A model generated the notes under the pieces. The model was not told where the DNA came from. It ran no database searches and saw only the letters and a list, made by a program, of their open reading frames with translations. A DNA stretch of 64,000 nucleotides from Sinomonas mesophila (GTDB lineage Bacteria; Actinomycetota; Actinomycetes; Actinomycetales; Micrococcaceae). This document shows, piece by piece, positions 7,358 to 21,458 of the stretch. The stretch spans positions 58,229 through 122,228 of the forward strand of contig NZ_KV908326.1 of the NCBI RefSeq assembly GCF_001999765.1. The letters run 5' to 3'. The translations under genes and the position numbers were made by a program. How positions within the stretch are numbered: position 1 is the first letter of the stretch; each line of letters starts with the position of its first letter.

Positions 7358-8713
7358 TCAGGCGGTCCCGCGGCGGATCAGCTGGCCCTGGGGCTCCTCG
7401 AAGTCCACCTCGGTGCCGCGCACGAACGTGCGGCGAACCACGCCGGAGAGCGCCTTGCCCTGGTACGGCGTGATGTGGTTCTTGTGGTGCAGTCTGTCAG
7501 CATCGACGATGAAAGTCTCATCCGCGGCGAAGACGGCGAAGTCGGCGTCATACCCGGGCGCGAGGGTGCCCTTGCGCTGCAGGCGGGCGAGCTCGGCCGG
7601 CTTGCGGCCCATCCACTCGACGACCCGCTCGAGGCTGATCCCGCGGCGGCGGGCCTCGGTCCAGATGATCGACAGGCCCAGCTGGAGCGACGCGACGCCG
7701 CCCCAGGCCACGCCGAAGTCGCCGTTCTCGAGGTCCTTGAGGTCCACGGTGCTGGGGGAGTGGTCTGAGACGATGCAGTCGATGATGCCGTCCTCGAGCC
7801 CCTTCCACAGCAGCTCGCGGTTGGACGCCTCGCGGATGGGCGGGCAGCACTTGAACGCGGTGGCGCCGTTGGGGATCTCCTCGGCGAGCAGCGTGAGGTA
7901 GTGCGGGCACGTCTCGACGGTGAGCCTGACGCCGTCGCGCCTCGCCGAGGCGATCATCGGCAGGGCGTCCGACGACGAGAGGTGCAGGATGTGCGCCCGG
8001 GCGCCCGTCCAGCGCGCCCGCTCGATGACCTCGGCGATCGCGACGTTCTCCGCGCCGCGCGGGCGGGAGTGCAGGAAGCTCTCGTAGACATCGCCCTCGG
8101 GGTTCGGCGCGCGGTCGATCGCCCGCGAGTCCTCGGCGTGGACGATCATGAGCCCGTCGAACGAGGCGATCTCGGTGAGGTCCTTCTCGAGCTCCTCGAC
8201 GTCGAGGTGCGGGAACTCGTCCACGCCCGAGTGCAGGAGGAAGCACTTGAAGCCGAACACGCCCTCGTCGTGCAGCGGGCGCAGGTCGCCCGTGTTCCCG
8301 GGGATCGCGCCGCCCCAGAAGCCGACGTCGACGAAGGACTGCGTCCGGGCCGCCGCCCGCTTCTGCTCGAGCGCGTCGACGTTGACGGTCGGCGGGATGC
8401 TGTTGAGCGGCATGTCGATGATGGTCGTGACGCCGCCGGCCGCCGCGGCCTTCGTGGCGGACGCGAAGCCCTCCCACTCGGTGCGGCCCGGCTCGTTCAC
8501 GTGCACGTGCGAGTCGACGAGGCCGGGGAGGAGGGTCTCGTCCTCGGCCAGCTCGATGACCTCGCGGCCGGCCAGGCCGTTGCCCAGCGGCTCGAGCGCG
8601 ACGATGCGCCCGTCCGTGATGCCCACCTCGCGGGGCGCGATGCCCGCCGTGGTCAGGACCCGCTGTCCGCGGATCACCAGGTCGAATTCGCGTGAAGCCT
8701 CGCCAGTGCTCAT
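7358..8713 (-). CDS. allB: Allantoinase
   Basis: 451 residues, cyclic amidohydrolase family. Opens the allantoin ring to allantoate. Metal-binding HxH is in DSHVHVNEPGRTEWEGF (His69/His71). The Lys in GFKCFLLHSGVDEFP (about residue 156) is the carboxylated bridging Lys, and further His/Asp ligands are in HILHLSSS and IVSDHSPS. The start ATG 8713 has AAGGAGCC upstream and overlaps the glxK stop by 4 bp. The rest of the operon metabolises glyoxylate, the two-carbon end product, so the unit links allantoin opening with product use. It could be confused with dihydropyrimidinase, but the EPGRTEWEGF motif is specific to allantoinase. Confidence 0.95.
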   Translation of the reverse strand: MSTGEASREFDLVIRGQRVLTTAGIAPREVGITDGRIVALEPLGNGLAGREVIELAEDETLLPGLVDSHVHVNEPGRTEWEGFASATKAAAAGGVTTIIDMPLNSIPPTVNVDALEQKRAAARTQSFVDVGFWGGAIPGNTGDLRPLHDEGVFGFKCFLLHSGVDEFPHLDVEELEKDLTEIASFDGLMIVHAEDSRAIDRAPNPEGDVYESFLHSRPRGAENVAIAEVIERARWTGARAHILHLSSSDALPMIASARRDGVRLTVETCPHYLTLLAEEIPNGATAFKCCPPIREASNRELLWKGLEDGIIDCIVSDHSPSTVDLKDLENGDFGVAWGGVASLQLGLSIIWTEARRRGISLERVVEWMGRKPAELARLQRKGTLAPGYDADFAVFAADETFIVDADRLHHKNHITPYQGKALSGVVRRTFVRGTEVDFEEPQGQLIRRGTA

Positions 8714-9861
8714 GTCGCCGGCTCCTTCCTTGTCTCACTGTCAACGATAGTTCCGGCCAGATCCGTTCCGATCCGGCGCAGGAGGGTGCGGGCCTCGCGG
8801 ATGCACGTCGCGACATCGGGCTCGATGTCGGTCAGGGCGTGCACCGAGCGGAAGCCCACCGCGGCGCGGGCCGCGGGGTCCAGCTGGCTGCGGCCGCACA
8901 CGGCCACGACGGGGACGCCGAGCGCTGCGGCCTCGGCGGCGACGCCCACGGGCGCCTTCCCGGAGAGCGACTGCGCGTCGAGGCTCCCCTCGCCCGTGAC
9001 GACGAGCGCCGCACCGTCGATCGCCTCGCGCAGGCCGGTGAACTCGACGACGACGTCGATCCCGCGCCGCCGCGCGGCGCCGAGCGCGAGGGCCGCGTAG
9101 CCGACGCCGCCGGCCGCGCCGGCCCCGGGGGCGTCCTTCGCCCGGACCGCGGCGGCGCCCATCGCCGCGCCCAGCACCTCGGCGAAGCGGGAGAGGGCCG
9201 CGTCGAGCTCGGCGACATCAGACGGCGTCGCCCCCTTCTGCGGGCCGAACACCGCGGCGGCGCCGCGCTCGCCCAGGAGAGGGTTGTCGACGTCGGCCGC
9301 CAGCGTCAGGGTGGCCGAGTCGAGCCGCTCGTCGAGGTCGGACAGGTCCGCCTCGGCGATCCGCGCGAGGGCCGCGCCGCCGAGCGGGAGCTCCGTGCCG
9401 GCGTCGTCCGTGAAGCGCGCGCCGAGACCCGCGAGCATGCCCGCGCCGCCGTCCGTGCACGCGCTCCCGCCGACGCCGAGGACGATGTCGCGGCAGCCGG
9501 CGTCGAGCGCGGCGCGGATGAGCTGGCCCGTGCCGAGGCTCGTGGCGCCCTTCGCGTCGGGGACGCCGCCGGGGAGGACGTCGAGGCCCGAGGCGGCGGC
9601 CATCTCGATCACGGCCCGGGTGCCCCTGACGGCGAACTCGGCGGTGAGCGTCCGGCCGGTGGGGCCGGCGACGGCGGCCCGGCGCGGGGAGAACCCCGCG
9701 CCGAGCGCCGCGCTCACGGTGCCCTCGCCGCCGTCGGCCACGGGGACCAGGACGAGCTCGGCCTCGGGGAGGACCGCGCGGATGCCGTCCGCGAGCGCCT
9801 CGGCGACCTCGGCGGCCGTGAGGGAGCCCTTGAACTTGTCCGGGGCGAGGACGATCTTCAT
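8710..9861 (-). CDS. glxK: Glycerate 2-kinase, GlxK/GarK family
   Basis: 383 residues. Phosphorylates D-glycerate, the last step of the glyoxylate-to-glycerate route. The N-terminus MKIVLAPDKFKGSLTA, the VADGGEGT segment and VLGVGGSACTDGGAGM are the family hallmarks (glycerate kinase type 1). It lies between gcl (22 bp upstream) and allB (4-bp overlap) in the same operon. Product 2- or 3-phosphoglycerate enters glycolysis; this family makes 2-phosphoglycerate in the enterobacterial members. Confidence 0.94.
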   Translation of the reverse strand: MKIVLAPDKFKGSLTAAEVAEALADGIRAVLPEAELVLVPVADGGEGTVSAALGAGFSPRRAAVAGPTGRTLTAEFAVRGTRAVIEMAAASGLDVLPGGVPDAKGATSLGTGQLIRAALDAGCRDIVLGVGGSACTDGGAGMLAGLGARFTDDAGTELPLGGAALARIAEADLSDLDERLDSATLTLAADVDNPLLGERGAAAVFGPQKGATPSDVAELDAALSRFAEVLGAAMGAAAVRAKDAPGAGAAGGVGYAALALGAARRRGIDVVVEFTGLREAIDGAALVVTGEGSLDAQSLSGKAPVGVAAEAAALGVPVVAVCGRSQLDPAARAAVGFRSVHALTDIEPDVATCIREARTLLRRIGTDLAGTIVDSETRKEPAT

Positions 9862-9883
9862 CGGTTCCGCGTCCTTCGGCCGA

Positions 9884-11674
<1,791 letters not shown>

Positions 11675-11718
11675 TGCCGGTGCTCCTTTTAAGTGTGGGG
11701 TGGGTGGGGCGCTAGGCC

Positions 11719-12615
11719 CTAGTTCTTGCCGGACAGCCGGTCTTTGCCGGAAAGCTCGGCGGTGAGCTTGAAGAGGCCCGAGTGGTCGAGGCCGCCGTCG
11801 CCGCGGGCGACGAGGGCGGCGACGAGCTGGGCGACGGCGGAGCCGAGCGGGACGACGACGCCGGCCTCGCGGGCGGCGGAGGTCACGATGCCGAGGTCCT
11901 TGTTGTGCAGGGCCAGCCGGAAGCCGGGATCGAAGTTGCGGTCCAGCATCTTCTGGCCCTTCTGGTCCAGGACCTTCGAGCCGGCGAGGCCGCCGCCGAG
12001 GACCTTGAGCGCGGCGTCCGTGTCGACGCCGTAGGCCTCGAGGAACACGATGGCCTCGGACAGGGCCTGGATGTTGACGGCAACGATGAGCTGGTTCGCG
12101 GCCTTGACCGTCTGGCCGGAGCCGGAGGGGCCGACATGGACGATGGTCCTGCCGACGGCCTCCAGGACCGGCAGGGCGGCGTCGAAGTCGGCCTTCTCGC
12201 CGCCGACCATGATGGACAGGACGCCGTCGATCGCGCCCTGCTCGCCGCCGGAGACGGGGGCATCGAGGGGGCGGAGGCCGGCCTCGCGGGCCTGGGCGGC
12301 GAGGCGCGCAGCGACGTCGGGACGGATCGAGGAGGCGTCGATCCACAGGGCGCCCTGGGGGGCGTGGGCGAAGACGCCCGCCTCGCCGGTCACGACGCTC
12401 TCGACGTCCGGCGAGTCCGGGACCATCGTGATGACGACCTCGGCGTCCTTGACGGCCTCGGCGATGCTCGCGGCGCCCTTGCCGCCCTCGGCGACGAGCT
12501 TGGTGATCTTGTCCTCGCTGCGGTTGTAGCCCGTGACCGTGTGGCCGGCCTTGACGAGGTTGATGGCCATGGGAAGGCCCATGATGCCGAGACCGATGAC
12601 TGCAACGTTGCTCAT
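11719..12615 (-). CDS. glxR: Tartronate semialdehyde reductase (2-hydroxy-3-oxopropionate reductase)
   Basis: 298 residues, beta-hydroxyacid dehydrogenase family. Reduces tartronate semialdehyde to D-glycerate with NAD(P)H. N-terminal Rossmann motif [10 protein letters not shown], substrate-binding [11 protein letters not shown] (about residue 120) and catalytic Lys in GQTVKAANQ (about residue 170). It lies second in the operon between hyi and gcl, which fits the reaction order. Not to be confused with the regulator GlxR of corynebacteria, whose relative here is at 56737-57414. Confidence 0.94.
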   Translation of the reverse strand: MSNVAVIGLGIMGLPMAINLVKAGHTVTGYNRSEDKITKLVAEGGKGAASIAEAVKDAEVVITMVPDSPDVESVVTGEAGVFAHAPQGALWIDASSIRPDVAARLAAQAREAGLRPLDAPVSGGEQGAIDGVLSIMVGGEKADFDAALPVLEAVGRTIVHVGPSGSGQTVKAANQLIVAVNIQALSEAIVFLEAYGVDTDAALKVLGGGLAGSKVLDQKGQKMLDRNFDPGFRLALHNKDLGIVTSAAREAGVVVPLGSAVAQLVAALVARGDGGLDHSGLFKLTAELSGKDRLSGKN

Positions 12616-12663
12616 GGTGTTCTCCTGCGAAGTCTGTGGAAAGGGGCTGCTGGTGTCCAGGGC

Positions 12664-13458
12664 TCAGCCGGCGACCGGGCGGATGGCCCAGGCGAACGCC
12701 TCGGCCTGCGGGGCCTTGTACTCGAGGCCGATGTAGCCGGAGTAGCCGAGCTCCCGGGAACGGGAGATCCACTCGCCGAGGGGGAGCTGGCCGGAGCCGG
12801 GGGCGCCGCGGCCCGGGTTGTCGGCGATCTGGATGTGTCCGAAGTCCTTGGCGTGCTCCTCGATGACGGCCGCGACGTCGTCGCCGTTGACGGCGAGGTG
12901 ATAGAAGTCGGCGAGCAGCCGGATGTTCTCGGCCCCGGCCTCGCGCACCCGGCCGATGACGTCGATCGCGTCGGCCGCGGTCTTGAGCGGATAGGCAGCG
13001 GTGCCGGAGACGGGCTCGAGGAGCACCGTGCCGCCGACCTTCGCCACGCCCCGAGCGGCCGCGACCAGGTTCCTCAGGCCGAGCTCGTCCTGCGCCTCGG
13101 GCGTGGAGCCCTCGAGCCGGTTGCCGTAGAGCGCGTTGAAGGCCTTCGTGCCGGTTCGCTCGGCGATGCCCACGACGACGTCGATGTTGTCGGCGAACTC
13201 CGCCTCGCGGCCGGTCCAGGACACGAGCCCGCGGTCGCCGCCCGGCATGTCCCCGGCGAAGAAGTTCAGGCCGCTCAGCTGCACGCCCGCCGCCTGGATG
13301 GCGACGACGAACGCGTCCACGTCCTTGTCCGCGGGGACGGCCTCGGCGAACGGCCACCAGAACTCGACGGCGTCGAAGCCCGCGGCCTTGGCAGCGGCCG
13401 GGCGCTCGAGCAGGGGCAGCTCGGTGAGGAGGATGGAACAGTTCACCGTGTACGTCAT
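12664..13458 (-). CDS. hyi: Hydroxypyruvate isomerase
   Basis: 264 residues from ATG 13458 (GAGAGGGAC upstream); a longer GTG-type start 11 codons earlier is less likely. TIM-barrel sugar-isomerase family; interconverts hydroxypyruvate and tartronate semialdehyde. Metal ligands are seen in [36 protein letters not shown] and IGLEYK. First gene of the operon hyi-glxR-gcl-glxK-allB-bcp. An IclR-type operator lies 28-42 bp before the start. Confidence 0.93.
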   Translation of the reverse strand: MTYTVNCSILLTELPLLERPAAAKAAGFDAVEFWWPFAEAVPADKDVDAFVVAIQAAGVQLSGLNFFAGDMPGGDRGLVSWTGREAEFADNIDVVVGIAERTGTKAFNALYGNRLEGSTPEAQDELGLRNLVAAARGVAKVGGTVLLEPVSGTAAYPLKTAADAIDVIGRVREAGAENIRLLADFYHLAVNGDDVAAVIEEHAKDFGHIQIADNPGRGAPGSGQLPLGEWISRSRELGYSGYIGLEYKAPQAEAFAWAIRPVAG

Positions 13459-13485
13459 CGTCGGTCCCTCTCGTCGATTTCCTGA

Positions 13486-13500
13486 TTCCAAATCGTGGAA
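13486..13500 (-). promoter_or_regulatory. IclR-type operator, glyoxylate operon
   Basis: TTCCAAATCGTGGAA, a 5-5-5 palindrome fitting TTYCR-N5-YGGAA, 28-42 bp upstream of hyi. A second inverted repeat ACTTTC-N7-GAAAGT (13505-13523) adjoins it. The position suits direct control of the promoter. Confidence 0.6.
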
Positions 13501-13708
13501 GAAAACTTTCTCTTGATGAAAGTGTAGGGGAGTGGTCCGAAGGGGTCAACCCACGCGGGATACCAGAAGCCGGGAATGGCCGGGCCCTGCCCGGCGAGGT
13601 CGACGGCGTCGAACGGCTCGGGACGCTCGTTCGCTCGCCGCACCGCCCGGCTCCGGCCCGGGCCCGCCAAGACTGGTTGATCGCCCCGGAACGGGGCAGG
13701 ATGGGGAC

Positions 13709-14023
13709 ATGGCGAGGTACACAGCGATGGAGCATGCATCCAGCCGGGACCCGCACGACTGGGGGCGGGCCATGGCGGTTGCCCTGAACCGGCTGCTCGA
13801 CGCGGCGCGGGAGGACAGGAACTACGTGGGCCACGAGCACCTGCTCGGCGAGGACCTCACGATGCGGATCGAGGCCGAGGACGACGGCGCGACCGTCCAC
13901 CTCGCGTGGGAGCCCGTCGTGGCGGACGACGGCGGCGGCGCACCCGGCGCGGGGGAGGTCGCCGATGCCGACGTCGACGTCTCGGTCGAGGAGGCGATCG
14001 AGGGCTCAGGCCGAGGCGGCTGA
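13709..14023 (+). CDS. Small acidic protein of unknown function
   Basis: 104 residues from ATG 13709, preceded by GGGGCAGG; longer in-frame starts exist. The first 70 residues look folded ([33 protein letters not shown], read in pieces as an amphipathic helix), and the rest is a Gly/Ala/Asp/Glu-rich tail. No signal peptide or membrane segment. It stands alone on the plus strand, divergent from hyi, and precedes the hybrid kinase by 154 bp. I do not recognise the family. Codon third positions are GC-rich, consistent with a real gene. Confidence 0.5.
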   Translation: MARYTAMEHASSRDPHDWGRAMAVALNRLLDAAREDRNYVGHEHLLGEDLTMRIEAEDDGATVHLAWEPVVADDGGGAPGAGEVADADVDVSVEEAIEGSGRGG

Positions 14024-14177
14024 GCCGGCGCGAGCCCGCCGGGCTGTCGTGCCTTGGCGGATCTTGCGGATGCCTTGTCACTTTCTGGGGGCGCCCTTGA
14101 AACTGTCGTGACAGAGTGGAGCCCGGACGGGACAGCGGGGAGGCCGGCCCGGTGGCGGCACTGTTGGGGGGAATGAC

Positions 14178-17281
<3,104 letters not shown>

Positions 17282-17285
<4 letters not shown>

Positions 17286-18190
17286 AGGTGCTCGTCGCCG
17301 ACGACGACCCCGGCTCGCTGCTCGTGGCCCGGGCCGCCGTCGAGCGCCCCGGCCACGAATGCCTCGTGGCCTCCGACGGGGACTCGGCGTGGGAGATGTT
17401 CCAGCGGCACGCGCCCCAGGCGGTCGTGACAGACCTCATGATGCCCGGCATGGACGGTCTCGAGCTGTGCCGCGCCATCCGCGCCCACGGCCGGGACGCC
17501 TACACCTACGTCATCGTGCTGACCTCGCTCGACGCCGAGGAAGACGTGCTCGCCGGCCTCCGGGCCGGCGCCGACGACTACGTGGCCAAGCCCCTCGACC
17601 CCTTCGTCCTGCACTCGCGCCTCCTCGTCGCCCAGCGCGTCACGAGCCTGCACGCCCAGCTCGCCCGCTACCGCGCGGTCCTCTCCGAGCAGGCCCGGAC
17701 CGACCCCCTCACGGGCCTGCCGAACCGGCTCAAGCTCACCGAGGACCTCGAAGCGCTGCACGAACGCGCCGAACGCTACGGCCAGACCTACGCCCTGGCG
17801 ATGTGCGACGTCGACAACTTCAAGGGCTACAACGACACCTACGGGCACCCGGCCGGCGACCGCGTGCTGCAGGAGGTCGCGGCCGCCCTCGCCGGCAGCA
17901 GCCGCAGGGCCGACGGCGTGTACCGCTTCGGCGGGGAGGAGTTCCTCCTCGTCCTGCCGAACCAGACGTGGGTGGGGGCCGAGGCCGCGGCCCAGCGCGC
18001 CCGCACCGCGGTCGAGGACCTTGCAATCGAGCACTCCGGCGGCCCGGCCGGCGTCGTCACTGTGAGCGCGGGCGTCGCGGCCTTCACCGACGGCCACCGC
18101 CCCGACCTCGATACGATGCTCGCGGCGGCGGACAAGGCCCTGTACGCCGCGAAGGCCGGGGGCCGGAACCGCGTGGTCCTGAGCTCTTGA
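17282..18190 (+). CDS. Response regulator diguanylate cyclase (REC-GGDEF)
   Basis: 302 residues from GTG 17282, overlapping the kinase stop by 4 bp (GTGA). Receiver domain at residues 1-120: acidic DDDP near the N-terminus, phospho-acceptor Asp in TDLMMPGMDG, and Lys in AKPLDPF. GGDEF domain at 140-300: DPLTGLPNR, MCDVDNFKGYNDTYGH and the active-site RFGGEEF. An inhibitory I-site RxxD (RRAD) stands five residues before GGEEF, so product inhibition is expected. Makes cyclic di-GMP from two GTP. The partner kinase upstream very likely phosphorylates it. Confidence 0.94.
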
Positions 18191-18222
18191 AGGCCCGCCG
18201 GTGCGGTGGGACGGTGGAGCGC

Positions 18223-18801
18223 ATGGGACGGCTCATCATCCAGGACTTCGTGACCGTGGACGGCTTCGCCGCCGACACGGGCGGGAACTTTACCTTCTAC
18301 GAGAAGCTCGAGACCAGGATGGACGAATTCGCGGCCAACCAGCTCGCGTGGGTCGAGGGGCTCGAGGCGATGGTGATTGGCCGCAACACGTACCTGATGT
18401 TCGCCGAGTACTGGCCTGGGGCCACGGCGGAGCAGGACGTCCTCGCGCCTGCCCTCAACGCCTTGGACCGGCACGTGTTCTCCTCGACCCTTGAGGCCGC
18501 ACCCTGGGGCGAGGACGAGCCCGCGGTCCTCGAGCGCGGCGACGCCGTCGAGGCCATCCGGCGGATCAAGGCCGAGGCGGAGCGCGACATCGTGCTCTGG
18601 GGGAGCCTGCGCCTCGGGAAGTCGCTCCTGAGGGCCGGGGAGGTCGATGAGGTGCGCCTCGTGGTGCTGCCGGTCGCACTCGGGGAAGGGATCGGCGTCT
18701 TCCCGCCGGCCGGGGACGGGGCGCTCCTGCGGCTGGGCTCGGCCCGGACGTACGACGACGGGCTCGTCGAGCTGGTCTATGACGTGCGGCCGGCGGGCTG
18801 A
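18223..18801 (+). CDS. RibD C-terminal/dihydrofolate reductase-family protein
   Basis: 192 residues from ATG 18223 with GGTGGAG upstream. Single-domain reductase fold, as in the many YyaP/YwjB-like proteins: N-terminal LIIQDFVTVDGF, the VIGRNTYLMFAEYWPG segment and a nucleotide-binding IVLWGSLRLGKSLL. These proteins use NADPH, but their substrates are largely unknown. It follows the GGDEF gene by 32 bp on the same strand and precedes the MmcQ-like gene; co-transcription is possible, functional linkage unproven. Confidence 0.82.
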   Translation: MGRLIIQDFVTVDGFAADTGGNFTFYEKLETRMDEFAANQLAWVEGLEAMVIGRNTYLMFAEYWPGATAEQDVLAPALNALDRHVFSSTLEAAPWGEDEPAVLERGDAVEAIRRIKAEAERDIVLWGSLRLGKSLLRAGEVDEVRLVVLPVALGEGIGVFPPAGDGALLRLGSARTYDDGLVELVYDVRPAG

Positions 18802-18827
18802 GTCGGCTGGCGTTGCGGGACCGGGGA

Positions 18828-19136
18828 ATGGCGACCGAGGAGGACGTCCGCGAGCTGTGCCTCGCGCTGCCCGGAGTCACGGAGGGGCCGAGCTGGGGCC
18901 AGCCCGCCTGGTTCGGCAGGACGCTGTTCGCGCGGATCTGGGAGCCGGGGGTCGTGACGCTCAAGACCGAGGAGCGCGAGGCGCTTGCCGGCACCGACCC
19001 CGAGACGTTCTGGTGGACGCCGCACCACGAGCGCTCGCCGCTCCTCGTGCTCGTCCGGCTCGAGCGGATCGCCCGCGACGAGCTCGCGGAGATGGTCGGG
19101 GAGTCGTACCGGATTGCGGGCGGGCCGGAGCGCTGA
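18828..19136 (+). CDS. MmcQ/YjbR-family DNA-binding-like protein
   Basis: 102 residues from ATG 18828; a TTG five codons upstream is an alternative start. Matches the short MmcQ/YjbR (CyaY-like fold) family by LCLALPGVTEGPSWGQPAWF near the start and by FWWTPHHERSPLLVLV in the middle. Function of the family is poorly known; a DNA-binding role has been proposed from structure only. It ends 139 bp before the convergent allE gene, with a shared terminator hairpin between. Confidence 0.75.
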   Translation: MATEEDVRELCLALPGVTEGPSWGQPAWFGRTLFARIWEPGVVTLKTEEREALAGTDPETFWWTPHHERSPLLVLVRLERIARDELAEMVGESYRIAGGPER

Positions 19137-19214
19137 GGGCTCGGGGTTAAAGTCCCCCGCCCCCGGCGTTGCGCGACCTCGGGTGGGAGGGCGGGTTTCG
19201 ACAGGCAGGTGGGT

Positions 19215-19260
19215 ACGACGGCGCCGGGCGGCTCAGTGCCAGGCCGCCCAGCGCCGTCGT
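19215..19260. terminator. Bidirectional terminator between the MmcQ-like gene and allE
   Basis: ACGACGGCGC (19215-19224) pairs with 19251-19260 and, after one mismatch, GGGCGGC (19226-19232) pairs with 19243-19249; the loop is 10 nt. It lies between two convergent stops and shares its arm core with hairpins at 748 and 4249. Confidence 0.75.
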
Positions 19261-19275
19261 GCTGGTGGGCGCCTC

Positions 19276-20085
19276 TCAGGTGAGGCGGATCTGGCGGTTG
19301 ACATCCTTGTAGAGGAGGTACCGGAAGGGCCCGGGGCCGCCCGCGTAGCAGGCCTGCGGGCAGAAGGCGCGCAGCCACATGAAGTCGCCCGCCTCGACCT
19401 CGACCCAGTCGTCGTTGAGGCGGTAGACGGCCTTACCCTCGAGCACGAAGAGCCCGTGCTCCATGACGTGCGTCTCGGCGAACGGGATCACGCCGCCGGG
19501 CTGGAACGTCACGATGTTCACGTGCATGTCGTGCGCGAGATCGTTGGGGTCCACGAAGCGGGTCGTGGCCCAGGCGCCGTTCACGTTCGGCATGGGGGTC
19601 GGCTCGACGTCCTTGTCCGAGGTCACGAAGCTCTTGGCCTCGTAGCCCTCGAGCCGCTCGTACGCCTTGCGGATCCACTGGAACGAGGCGATGTCCTGGG
19701 AATCGTTGGCCACCGACCAGTCCGCGCCGGCCGCGAGGTACGCGTAGCCGCCCTCCTCGAGGCGATGCGTCTCACCCTCGAGCGTGAGCGTGAGCTCGCC
19801 CTTGGTCAGGAACACGACGCCCTCGACGCCGGCCTCCGGCTCGGGCTTCGTGGAGCCGCCGCCGGGGCGCACCTCGACGATGAGCTGGCTGAACGTGGTC
19901 GCGAAGCCCGCGATGGGGCGGGCGATGATCCACGAGCGGGTGTTCTCCCAGCCGGGGAGGTTGGACGTGACGATGTCCCGCAGCACGCCCTTGGGGATGA
20001 CCGTGTATGCCTCCTTGACGATCGCGCGATCGGTCAGGATCTGAGTCTGCGGCGGCAGCCCGCCCTCGGGGTAGAAGTAGCCCAT
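19276..20085 (-). CDS. allE: (S)-ureidoglycine aminohydrolase
   Basis: 269 residues, two tandem cupin domains (about 50-130 and 180-260). Releases ammonia from S-ureidoglycine to give S-ureidoglycolate. The family is recognised by the N-terminal TRAxVK-like segment (here TDRAIVKEAYTVIPKGVLRD in pieces), the second-cupin metal motif ETHVMEHGLFVLEGK and the C-terminal FRYLLYKDVNR. Start ATG 20085 with AAGGAGGG upstream, inside the end of the preceding lyase gene. Last gene of the operon malic enzyme-aceB-lyase-allE. The enzyme that makes its substrate, allantoate amidohydrolase, is not in the window. Confidence 0.94.
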   Translation of the reverse strand: MGYFYPEGGLPPQTQILTDRAIVKEAYTVIPKGVLRDIVTSNLPGWENTRSWIIARPIAGFATTFSQLIVEVRPGGGSTKPEPEAGVEGVVFLTKGELTLTLEGETHRLEEGGYAYLAAGADWSVANDSQDIASFQWIRKAYERLEGYEAKSFVTSDKDVEPTPMPNVNGAWATTRFVDPNDLAHDMHVNIVTFQPGGVIPFAETHVMEHGLFVLEGKAVYRLNDDWVEVEAGDFMWLRAFCPQACYAGGPGPFRYLLYKDVNRQIRLT

Positions 20086-20096
20086 CAGTGCCCTCC

Positions 20097-21458
20097 TTAG
20101 GACGTGTAGGTGTTCGCCGCAAGCGCGGCGGTGTTGTTGATCGGGGCCAGACGCGGGTGCGCGAGGCGGGTGAGCTCGGCCTCGTCCAGGCCGGTGAGGG
20201 CGCGGACCTCCTCCGCGGAGGCGGCGCCGCACTGGACGCCGCGGAGCACGAACGCCGCGAGCGCGCGGGCCGTGGCCGGCTCGTCGAGGACGGCGCCGAC
20301 GGTCTGCTGGACGTAGTTCCGCAGGCGCTCCGTGGCCTTGGAGAGGCCCTCGCGATAGAACGCGTAGGTCGCGATGTACCGCGTGGGCAGCTGGTGCGCG
20401 TGCAGGTCCCAGCCCTGGTAGAAGCCGCGCTCGAGGGAGCGGCGCACGAGCCGCGCGTGCAGGGCCCACGCCTCCTCGCGCTGGGCAGCGTCCCCGACCG
20501 GGAGGATGTTGGTCGAGCCGTCCGACAGGCGGATGCCCGTCCCGGCCACGGCCAGCTGCATGACCTCCTTGGCGAAGTCCGCGGCCGGGTGCTCCATGGA
20601 CTGGTGCGCCGCGGCGATCTGGAGCGACGCCGAATAGTCGTACGTGCCGTAGTGCAGGGCCGTGATGCGACCGTCCGCCTTGTGCGGCAGCTGGGCCACG
20701 GGGTGGCTCCCGTCCGCCCCGATGATGAGCTGCGGCGTCTCGACCTGGACCTCGAAGCCGAGCCGGCCGGGGCGCAGGCCGAGCGAGGACTCGAGGCGCT
20801 CGACGGCGTAGACCATCGCCTCGACCTGCTCGACCGTGCTCACCTTGGGAAGGGTCAGGATCAGGCCCTCCGGAAGCCCGGCCAGGCCCGCCTCGCCGCC
20901 GGCCTCGAGCAGCCGGGAGACGAAGAGCTCGAGCGTTCGGAGGCCGCGGCGGCGGGTGGCCTCCTCGAAGCATTTGAACCGGATCCCGGCGAACGGGGGA
21001 GCGGTGCCGGCCGCGACCGCGGCGGCGAGCTGCTCCGCCGCCCGCACGGCCTCGGCGTCCTCCGTCGCGTCCGGGTCGCCGCCGGCCTTGGCCGCGCGGC
21101 CCGGCGCGAGGTAGCCGTCCTCGAAGTCGATCCGCAGGTCCTCGATCGGCTCGGCGCGCAGCTTGGTCTCGACGCGCGGGGCCACCTCCGCCGCGAGCTC
21201 GGGGGAGAGGCCCACGAGCCGGGCGAGCCGCTCGATCCCGCCGGCCTCGTCGGCCGCGGCGAGGGCGGCCTCGCCCCACTCCTTCGCGAGGGACGGGGTG
21301 AAGCGGTCCGCCGGGACGTACACGGTGTGGACGGGCTGGCGGGTGCCGGCGTCGCCCGGGTAGCCGTCGGCGAGCAGGCGGTCGGTGTCCCGCAGACGGG
21401 AGTCGATCCGCTCGTAGTCGCCGTCGCCGAAGACCGGTGCGGGGAGGGAACCGCTCAT
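20097..21458 (-). CDS. HpcH/HpaI-like aldolase/lyase-superfamily protein (DUF6986-type)
   Basis: 453 residues; ATG 21458 overlaps the aceB stop by 4 bp. The C-C lyase barrel signature is visible: EDLRIDFEDGYL (Asp/Glu metal ligands), PFAGIRFKCFEEATRRR with a conserved Arg, LPKVSTVEQVEAM, and FEVQVETPQLIIGADG with the second metal-binding Glu. HYGTYDYSAS and HQLPTRYIATYAFYREGL follow. Its relatives are citrate-lyase beta, malyl-CoA lyase and malate synthase. The exact reaction is unknown. Its place between malate synthase and ureidoglycine aminohydrolase, and the lack of a recognised ureidoglycolate lyase, make a role on ureidoglycolate or another glyoxylate compound a fair guess, but only that. 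Confidence 0.75.
   Translation of the reverse strand: MSGSLPAPVFGDGDYERIDSRLRDTDRLLADGYPGDAGTRQPVHTVYVPADRFTPSLAKEWGEAALAAADEAGGIERLARLVGLSPELAAEVAPRVETKLRAEPIEDLRIDFEDGYLAPGRAAKAGGDPDATEDAEAVRAAEQLAAAVAAGTAPPFAGIRFKCFEEATRRRGLRTLELFVSRLLEAGGEAGLAGLPEGLILTLPKVSTVEQVEAMVYAVERLESSLGLRPGRLGFEVQVETPQLIIGADGSHPVAQLPHKADGRITALHYGTYDYSASLQIAAAHQSMEHPAADFAKEVMQLAVAGTGIRLSDGSTNILPVGDAAQREEAWALHARLVRRSLERGFYQGWDLHAHQLPTRYIATYAFYREGLSKATERLRNYVQQTVGAVLDEPATARALAAFVLRGVQCGAASAEEVRALTGLDEAELTRLAHPRLAPINNTAALAANTYTS

Noticed and set aside
11675..13900. Upstream extension of the gcl frame into a 1338-residue protein
   Set aside because: The extra part lies over glxR and hyi in another frame and is low-complexity Arg/Gly/Pro; ATG 11674 has a good ribosome site and gives the family length.
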